Below, piece by piece: positions 58,451 through 64,000 of a DNA stretch of 64,000 nt. The notes below the pieces were generated by a model. That model saw only the letters and a program-made list of their open reading frames with translations, was not told the DNA's origin and searched no databases. Both the position numbers and the translations under genes were made by a program. Source of the stretch: Actinacidiphila yeochonensis CN732 (GTDB lineage: Bacteria > Actinomycetota > Actinomycetes > Streptomycetales > Streptomycetaceae); contig NZ_JQNR01000004.1 of the NCBI RefSeq assembly GCF_000745345.1, forward strand, positions 124,001 through 188,000, in the 5' to 3' direction. The first letter of the stretch is position 1, and every line of letters begins with the position of its first letter.

Positions 58451-59873
58451 CCACCACCGCCCGGCCCGACGGGCCGGCGCCCGCCGGGGACACGGCGGCA
58501 CGGCGGCACGCCGTGGTGGTCGGCGGCGGCCTCGCCGGGACGACCGCGGCCCTCGCGCTGGCCGACGCCGGCCTGCGGGTCACCCTCACCGAGGGCCGGC
58601 CCCGGCTGGGCGGCCTCGCGTTCTCCTTCACCCGCGGCGATCTGACGGTCGACAACGGCCAGCACGTCTTCCTGCGCTGCTGCACCGCCTACCAGTGGTT
58701 CCTGGACCGGATCGGCGCCCGCGACCTGACCACCTTGCAGGACCGGCTGGACGTGCCGGTGTTCGACGCCGACAGCGGCCGGCTGGGCCGCATCGGCCGC
58801 GTCCGGCTGCCGGTGCCGCTCCATCTGGCGCCCAGTCTGCTGACCTACCCGCACCTGTCGCCGCGCGAGCGGGCCGCCGTCGGGCGCGCCGCCCTCGCGC
58901 TGCGCGCCCTGGACCTGGACGACCCGGCGCTGGACGCCGTCGACTTCGGCAGCTGGCTGGCCCGGCACGGCCAGTCCCGCCGCACCGTCGAGGCGCTGTG
59001 GGACCTGGTCGGCGTGGCCACCCTCAACGCCACCGCCGGCGAGTGCTCGCTGGGCCTGGCCGCCAAGGTCTTCAAGACCGGCCTGCTGTCCGACCCCGCC
59101 GCCGCCGACATCGGCTGGGCCAGCGCCCCGCTGGGCGACCTGCACCACGGCAGGGCCGCCACCGCGCTCGCCGCGGCCGGCGTCCAGGTGCGGCTGCGCA
59201 CCCGGGCCGCCGCCGTCGAGCGGCAGCCCGACGGCGGCTGGCGGATCGGTGTGGAGACCGGCCCCGGCCGGGCCGAGGAGCTGACCGCCGACACCGTCGT
59301 CCTGGCCGTCCCGCAGCGCGAGACGCACGGACTGCTGCCCGCGGGCGCCCTGGACGCGCCGGAAAACCTCTTGCGCATCGACACGGCGCCGATCCTCAAT
59401 GTGCATGTGGTCTACGACCGGAAGGTGCTCGACCGGCCGTTCCTCGCGGCCCTCGGCAGCCCGGTCCAGTGGGTGTTCGACCGCACCGCCAGCTCCGGCC
59501 TCACCGGCGGCGGCCAGTACCTGGCCCTGTCCCAGTCCGCCGCACAGGACGAGATCGACCTGCCCGTCGCCGAGCTGCGCGCCCGGTACCTGCCCGAACT
59601 GGAGCGGGTGCTGCCTGCCGCGCGCGGCGCGGCGGTGCGGGACTTCTTCGTCACCCGGGAGCGCACCGCGACCTTCGCGCCCGCCCCGGCGTCGGCGCCC
59701 TCCGTCCCGGCCCCGGCACCCGCGCGCCCGGCCTTTTCCTGGCCGGGGCATGGACCGCCACCGGCTGGCCCGCGACGATGGAGGGTGCGGTGCGCAGCGG
59801 CCTGCACGCCTCCCGAGAAGCCCTGTCCGCCTTCGGACTGACCAGCGAGCACAGCGTCCTGGAGGCGGCATGA
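58447..59873 (+). pseudogene. hpnE: hydroxysqualene dehydroxylase HpnE (apparent frameshift)
   Basis: FAD-dependent enzyme turning hydroxysqualene into squalene. Frame 1 from ATG 58447 encodes AVVVGGGLAGTTAALALADA (FAD-binding), GGLAFSFTRGDLTVDNGQHV and the rest of the family to FVTRERTATFAPAP. The expected C-terminus, APGLFLAGAWTATGWPATME and GAVRSGLHASREAL, is in frame 3. One extra C in the C4 run 59684-59687 would restore ...FAPAPGVGALRPGP.... As written, the FAD-closing C-terminal motif is lost after ~59690. ATG 59870 of the next gene overlaps the frame-3 stop, as in an intact operon, so a sequence error is likelier than a true null. Confidence 0.88.
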
Positions 59874-60949
59874 GTGCAATCGGTGCGACAAGAGGAGAGA
59901 ACGTGACCGCTGACAGCGTGACAGCGCTGCTGGAGAACGGCCGCATCATGACCACACCGGTGCTGCGCGCGGCCGTGGCCCGGCTCGCCCCCCCGATGGA
60001 CACGGTCGCCTCCTACCACTTCGGGTGGATCGACCAGACCGGACGTCCCGCCGACGGCGACGGCGGCAAAGCCGTACGCCCGGCGCTGGCGCTGCTGTCG
60101 GCGCAGGCCGCCGGCGCGCCCCCGGAGACCGGGGTGCCCGGTGCCGTGGCGGTCGAGCTGGTCCACAACTTCTCGCTGCTCCACGACGACCTGATGGACG
60201 GCGACGAGCAGCGGCGCCACCGCGACACGGTGTGGAAGGTCCACGGGCCGGCCCAGGCCATCCTGGTCGGCGACGCGCTCTTCGCGCTCGCCAACGAGGT
60301 GCTGCTGGAGCAGGGCACGGTCGACGCCGGCCGCGCCACCCGCCGGCTCACCAGCGCGACGCGGAAGCTGATCGACGGTCAGGCGCAGGACATCTCCTTC
60401 GAGCACCGCGAGCGGGTCACCGTCGAGGAGTGCCTGGAGATGGAGGGGAACAAGACCGGAGCCCTGCTGGCCTGCGCCTCCTCCATCGGCGCGGTGCTCG
60501 GCGGCGCGTCGGAGTCCGACGCGGACGCCCTGGAGGAGTACGGCTACCACCTGGGTCTCGCCTTCCAGGCCATCGACGACCTGTTGGGCATCTGGGGCGA
60601 CCCGGCCACCACCGGGAAGCAGACCTGGAGCGACCTGAGGCAGCGTAAGAAGTCCCTGCCGGTGGTCGCCGCGCTGGCCGCGGGCGGCCCGGCGTCCGAG
60701 CGGCTGGGTGAAATCCTCGCCGCCGACGCGAAAAATTCGGGGAATTTCGATAATGACGCCTTCAGCGAGGAAGAGTTCGCCCTGCGTGCGGCGTTGATCG
60801 AAGAGGCAGGCGGCCGCGAGTGGACCTCCCAGGAGGCCCGTCGGCAGTACGCGACCGCCATCGCCGCCCTCGACAAGATGGACATGCCCGACGAGGTCAG
60901 GCGCAAGCTTGTCGGGCTCGCGGACTTTGTGGTGGTCCGCGAGAAGTAG
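59870..60949 (+). CDS. polyprenyl diphosphate synthase (FPP-supplying)
   Basis: 359 residues, all-helical trans-prenyltransferase that would make farnesyl (or geranylgeranyl) diphosphate for HpnD. First Asp-rich motif VHNFSLLHDDLMDGDEQRRH, chain-length region upstream with small residues, second motif GLAFQAIDDLLGIWGD. An insert near residue 287 (DAKNSGNFDNDAFSEEE) is encoded by unusually A/T-rich codons (60727-60765). ATG 59870 overlaps the hpnE stop (ATGA). A 99-bp gap separates it from shc. Confidence 0.93.
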   Translation: MSAIGATRGENVTADSVTALLENGRIMTTPVLRAAVARLAPPMDTVASYHFGWIDQTGRPADGDGGKAVRPALALLSAQAAGAPPETGVPGAVAVELVHNFSLLHDDLMDGDEQRRHRDTVWKVHGPAQAILVGDALFALANEVLLEQGTVDAGRATRRLTSATRKLIDGQAQDISFEHRERVTVEECLEMEGNKTGALLACASSIGAVLGGASESDADALEEYGYHLGLAFQAIDDLLGIWGDPATTGKQTWSDLRQRKKSLPVVAALAAGGPASERLGEILAADAKNSGNFDNDAFSEEEFALRAALIEEAGGREWTSQEARRQYATAIAALDKMDMPDEVRRKLVGLADFVVVREK

Positions 60950-61048
60950 AGCAGCAAACGTGGAGCGTATGACGTCGCCGACGCCACCGGCGTGACGGCG
61001 GACGGGCGCCCCCGACACCGCAGACGTCTCAACTGCAAAGGGGAAGCC

Positions 61049-63100
61049 ATGACAGCGACGACCGATGGCGGTCCGGGCACTCCAGCCCGCAGGACACCTT
61101 CGGCCAGCAGCGCCTCGGCGCCGGAACCTCTTCCATCCGGCGACGTCGAGGCGGCGGCGCAGCATGCCGTGCAGCGCGCCGCAGAGCACCTCCTGGCACG
61201 GCAGCACCCTGACGGATGGTGGAAGGGCGACCTCGAAACCAACGTGACGATGGATGCCGAGGACCTCCTGTTGCGGGAGTTCCTCGGCATCCGCGACGAG
61301 AAGGTCACTGCCGCGTCCGCCCGCTGGATCCGTTCCCAGCAGCGCGAGGACGGCGCCTGGGCGACCTTCCACGGCGGCCCGGGCGACCTGTCCGCCACCG
61401 TCGAGGCGTACGTGGCGCTGCGGCTCGCGGGCGACGACCCGCAGGAGGCGCACATGCGTCTCGCGGCCAAGTGGTCGCGCGGCGAGGGCGGTGTGGCCTC
61501 CGCCCGCGTCTTCACCCGGATCTGGCTCGCCCTGTTCGGCTGGTGGAGCTGGGACGACCTGCCGGAACTGCCGCCCGAGGTCATCTACCTGCCCAAGTGG
61601 ATGCCGCTGAACATCTACTCGTTCGGCTGCTGGGCCCGGCAGACCATCGTGCCGCTGACCGTCGTCGGCGCGCTGCGGCCGGTACGGCCCGCCCCGTTCG
61701 GCATCGACGAGCTGCACCTGGACCCGAAGCAGCCCAACCCGCCGCAGCGCAAGGCGTCCATCACCACCTGGGACGGCGTCTTCCAGCGGCTGGACAGCGC
61801 GCTGCAGGTCTACCGCCGGCTCTCCCCCCGGGCGGTGCGCCGCAGCGCCATGAACGCCTGCGCCCGCTGGATCATCGAGCGCCAGGAGGCCGACGGCTGC
61901 TGGGGCGGCATCCAGCCGCCGGCCGTGTACTCGGTCATCGCGCTGCACCTGCTCGGCTACGAGCTGGACCACCCGGTGCTCAAGGCGGGACTGGAGTCGC
62001 TGGATCGTTTCGCCATCTGGCCCGAAGAGGGCGTGCGGATGATCGAGGCGTGCCAGTCCCCGGTGTGGGACACCTGCCTGGCCACCATCGCGCTCGCCGA
62101 CGCCGGCGTGGCGGCCGACCACCCCGCGCTGGTCCAGGCCGCGGACTGGATGCTGGGCGAGCAGATCACCCGGCCCGGGGACTGGTCCGTGCAGCGCCCG
62201 CAGCTCGCCCCCGGCGGCTGGGCCTTCGAGTTCCACAACGACAACTACCCGGACATCGACGACACCGCCGAGGTGGTCCTCGCGCTCCAGCGTGTCGCCC
62301 ACCCCGATCCGGGCCGGGTCGCCAACGCCATCGAGAAGGCGGTCCGCTGGAACCTCGGCATGCAGTCCCGCAACGGCGCCTGGGGCGCCTTCGACGCCGA
62401 CAACACCAGCCCCTTCCCGAACCGGCTGCCCTTCTGCGACTTCGGCGAGGTCATCGACCCGCCGTCGGCCGACGTCACCGCCCACGTGGTGGAGATGATG
62501 GGCGCCCTCGGCCTGGAGGGCGACCAGCACACCCGTCGCGGCATCGAGTGGCTGCTGTCCGAGCAGGAGGAGAACGGCTCCTGGTTCGGCCGCTGGGGCG
62601 TCAACTACATCTACGGCACCGGCTCGGCCGTGCCCGCCCTGGCCTGCGCCGGGCTGGGCGCCGACCACCCGGCGATCCGCCGGGCCGTCGACTGGCTGCA
62701 CTCCGTGCAGAACGCCGACGGCGGCTGGGGCGAGGACCTGCGCTCCTACTCCGACCTGGAGTGGGCCGGTCGCGGCCACTCCACCCCCTCGCAGACCGCC
62801 TGGGCGCTGATGGCGCTGCTGGCCGCCGGCGAGCGGGACAGCGAGTCGGTGGTGCGCGGGGTGCGCTGGCTGACCGACAACCAGCTGGCTGACGGCTCCT
62901 GGGACGAGCCGTACTTCACCGGGACCGGCTTCCCCCGTGATTTCTCGATCAACTACCACCTGTACCGTATGGTCTTTCCGCTCACCGCGCTCGGCCGCTA
63001 CGCGCGGCGCGAGCCCTTCGGCGCGAACCATCGGCCCGGCGGCGACAGCGTCGCCGCCCTCAGCACGCCCAGCACCGCGACGATCGGAAAGGGGGCCTAG
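61049..63100 (+). CDS. shc: squalene-hopene cyclase
   Basis: 683 residues, the size of bacterial SHCs. It protonates squalene and folds it to hopene and hopanol. The catalytic motif is PDIDDTAE (D402, D404, D405), equivalent to the DxDD of known enzymes. Many QW repeats are visible (QQREDGAW, QEADGCWGG, QSRNGAWGAFD, QNADGGWGE, QLADGSWDE). The N-terminal ~30 residues are Ala/Ser/Pro-rich and probably disordered. ATG 61049 is preceded by GGGGAAG. hpnG follows after three bases. Confidence 0.96.
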   Translation: MTATTDGGPGTPARRTPSASSASAPEPLPSGDVEAAAQHAVQRAAEHLLARQHPDGWWKGDLETNVTMDAEDLLLREFLGIRDEKVTAASARWIRSQQREDGAWATFHGGPGDLSATVEAYVALRLAGDDPQEAHMRLAAKWSRGEGGVASARVFTRIWLALFGWWSWDDLPELPPEVIYLPKWMPLNIYSFGCWARQTIVPLTVVGALRPVRPAPFGIDELHLDPKQPNPPQRKASITTWDGVFQRLDSALQVYRRLSPRAVRRSAMNACARWIIERQEADGCWGGIQPPAVYSVIALHLLGYELDHPVLKAGLESLDRFAIWPEEGVRMIEACQSPVWDTCLATIALADAGVAADHPALVQAADWMLGEQITRPGDWSVQRPQLAPGGWAFEFHNDNYPDIDDTAEVVLALQRVAHPDPGRVANAIEKAVRWNLGMQSRNGAWGAFDADNTSPFPNRLPFCDFGEVIDPPSADVTAHVVEMMGALGLEGDQHTRRGIEWLLSEQEENGSWFGRWGVNYIYGTGSAVPALACAGLGADHPAIRRAVDWLHSVQNADGGWGEDLRSYSDLEWAGRGHSTPSQTAWALMALLAAGERDSESVVRGVRWLTDNQLADGSWDEPYFTGTGFPRDFSINYHLYRMVFPLTALGRYARREPFGANHRPGGDSVAALSTPSTATIGKGA

Positions 63101-63103
63101 TTC

Positions 63104-63733
63104 GTGGGCCATACCCGACCCCCGCTGCTCGTGGTCTGCGCCCTGCCCGTGGAGCGTTTCGCCCTGCGTCGAGGCGTCGCCAGGAGCACCGCGGACCACC
63201 CGGTCACCGTGCTGCACACCGGCATGGGGCCCAAGGCCGCGGAAGGGGCCGTCGCCCAGGCCCTCAAGGACCCGGCGCTGCACGGGGCCTCCGTCCTGAC
63301 CACCGGCTTCTGCGCCGGGCTCGCGCCCGGCATGCGGCCGGGTGACGTCGTCGTCTCCGACGACGGGCACGAGAGCGCGGCGCTCGCCGCCGCGCTCAAG
63401 ACCGCCCTCCAGGACGGCCCGCGCCGGCGGTACCCCGCCGTGCACACCGGAACGCTGGCGGAATCCGACCATGTCGTGCGGGGCGCCGAGCGCTCCGCAC
63501 TCGCGGCGACGGGTGCCATCGCCGTGGACATGGAGTCGGCCGCCATGCGGCGCGCCGCCCTCGCCGCGGGGGCGTGCCGCATCGCGGCGGCCCGCGTCGT
63601 CGTCGACACGCCCGAGTTCGAACTCGTCCGTGTCGGAACGCTTCGCACCGGGATCATCGCATTCCGGGTGCTGAGAGATCTTGTTCCCGCCTTTCTCGAT
63701 TGGCACCGCACTACCACGCTCCCCCGGAGGTGA
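63104..63733 (+). CDS. hpnG: HpnG-like phosphorylase/nucleosidase
   Basis: 209-residue nucleoside-phosphorylase-fold enzyme, which in hopanoid clusters removes adenine from adenosylhopane to give a ribosyl intermediate. Seen are ALPVERFALRRGVARST, VLHTGMGPKAAEGAVAQA, TTGFCAGLAPGMRPGDVVVS and the AVDMESAAMRRAALAAG motif with the catalytic Glu of this fold. GTG 63104 follows shc by three bases, so they are co-translated. The role is by family and context. Confidence 0.9.
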   Translation: MGHTRPPLLVVCALPVERFALRRGVARSTADHPVTVLHTGMGPKAAEGAVAQALKDPALHGASVLTTGFCAGLAPGMRPGDVVVSDDGHESAALAAALKTALQDGPRRRYPAVHTGTLAESDHVVRGAERSALAATGAIAVDMESAAMRRAALAAGACRIAAARVVVDTPEFELVRVGTLRTGIIAFRVLRDLVPAFLDWHRTTTLPRR

Positions 63734-63740
63734 GCTCTCG

Positions 63741-64000
63741 ATGGCCATGCCGCTCCGTCAGACCGTCCGCGTCGCGTCGTACCTCTTCGAACAGAAAATG
63801 GTCCGGCGTCGCGAAAAGTTCCCGCTCATCGTCGAGCTCGAACCCCTCTTCGCCTGCAACCTGAAATGCGAGGGCTGCGGGAAGATCCAGCACCCCGCCG
63901 GTGTCCTGAAGCAGCGCATGCCGGTGGCCCAGGCCGTCGGCGCCGTGCTGGAATCGGGTGCGCCGATGGTGTCGATCGCCGGCGGCGAGCCGCTCATGCA
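63741..64000 (+). CDS. hpnH: HpnH, adenosyl hopene transferase (radical SAM), 5' part
   Basis: Cut off by the window edge after about 86 codons. It starts MAMPLRQTVRVASYLFEQK and has the radical SAM cluster CNLKCEGCGKIQHPAG (CxxxCxxC), then GAPMVSIAGGEPLM with the SAM-binding GGEP. HpnH adds an adenosyl group to hopene to start the side chain. GGAGGTGAG precedes ATG 63741, seven bases after the hpnG stop. Confidence 0.93.
   Translation, partial: MAMPLRQTVRVASYLFEQKMVRRREKFPLIVELEPLFACNLKCEGCGKIQHPAGVLKQRMPVAQAVGAVLESGAPMVSIAGGEPLM

Noticed and set aside
59651..63748. 1365-codon minus-strand frame across the hopanoid genes
   Set aside because: Antisense to polyprenyl synthase, shc and hpnG, which are clearly real; no domain is seen in it.
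1..64000. CRISPR arrays and complete insertion sequences
   Set aside because: No regularly spaced repeats with unique spacers, and no transposase or terminal inverted repeats flanking a gene were seen.

Overview
The window is chromosomal DNA from a Streptomyces-type actinomycete. This rests on the very high GC, near-total G/C at third codon positions, many GTG starts, gene pairs overlapping by ATGA/GTGA, and the gene content: Ku, DUF6343, MmyB-like and Scr1-like XRE regulators, RsbW-like ATPases, F420/LLM oxidoreductases, and a hopanoid cluster next to idi. From memory, the right third matches the order of the S. coelicolor idi-hopanoid region. No search was run.

Layout. 0.1-5.3 kb: TetR regulator, MaoC hydratase, LLM oxidoreductase divergent from an MmyB-type regulator, and a methyltransferase. 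5.4-8.3 kb: secreted penicillin-acylase-family enzyme. 8.5-15.5 kb: acyl-CoA catabolism block (SDR, acyl-CoA synthetase, TetR, quinone oxidoreductase, and an acyl-CoA dehydrogenase/APH-like kinase pair that looks like a split ACAD10/11). 15.6-18.4 kb: sugar-acid genes (glucarate dehydratase, gluconokinase) and a Nudix enzyme. 18.6-26.1 kb: holin-like/phosphatase gene (frameshifted), ATP-grasp enzyme, methyltransferase, long-chain acyl-CoA ligase, LysR regulator. 26.0-30.7 kb: accessory island with a DUF6879/XRE pair between two ~218-bp direct repeats, gene fragments, tRNA-half-like sequences, an NsdA-like regulator and an RsbW-like ATPase. 30.8-46.3 kb: mostly core genes (SBF transporter, fdhD, chorismate mutase, tRNA-Leu, lipoprotein, ku, initiator tRNA, ABC-F, secreted sedolisin, TrmB-like regulator, DMT transporter, enoyl-CoA hydratase, anti-sigma-type ATPase).

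46.3-64 kb is the most coherent part. It holds idi, a CDF metal exporter, and a tightly overlapping seven-gene operon (48.8-55.9 kb): CDP-alcohol phosphotransferase, nucleotidyltransferase, glycerol-1-phosphate-dehydrogenase-like enzyme, a second CDP-alcohol phosphotransferase-like protein lacking the last motif aspartate, a GT2 glycosyltransferase, and an ABC-2 permease/ATPase pair. I infer a pathway that makes a polyol phosphate, activates it with CTP, transfers and glycosylates it, and exports the product; the product is unknown. The hopanoid operon follows: hpnC, hpnD, a 50-codon ORF, hpnE (frameshifted), a polyprenyl diphosphate synthase, shc, hpnG and the start of hpnH. It would carry isoprenyl diphosphates through squalene to hopene and the adenosylhopane side chain.

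Two genes (18.6-20.7 kb and hpnE) are each restored by one extra C in a GCCCCG run, and a third (penicillin acylase 5' end) may be. That pattern points to sequence error rather than biology and should be settled first.
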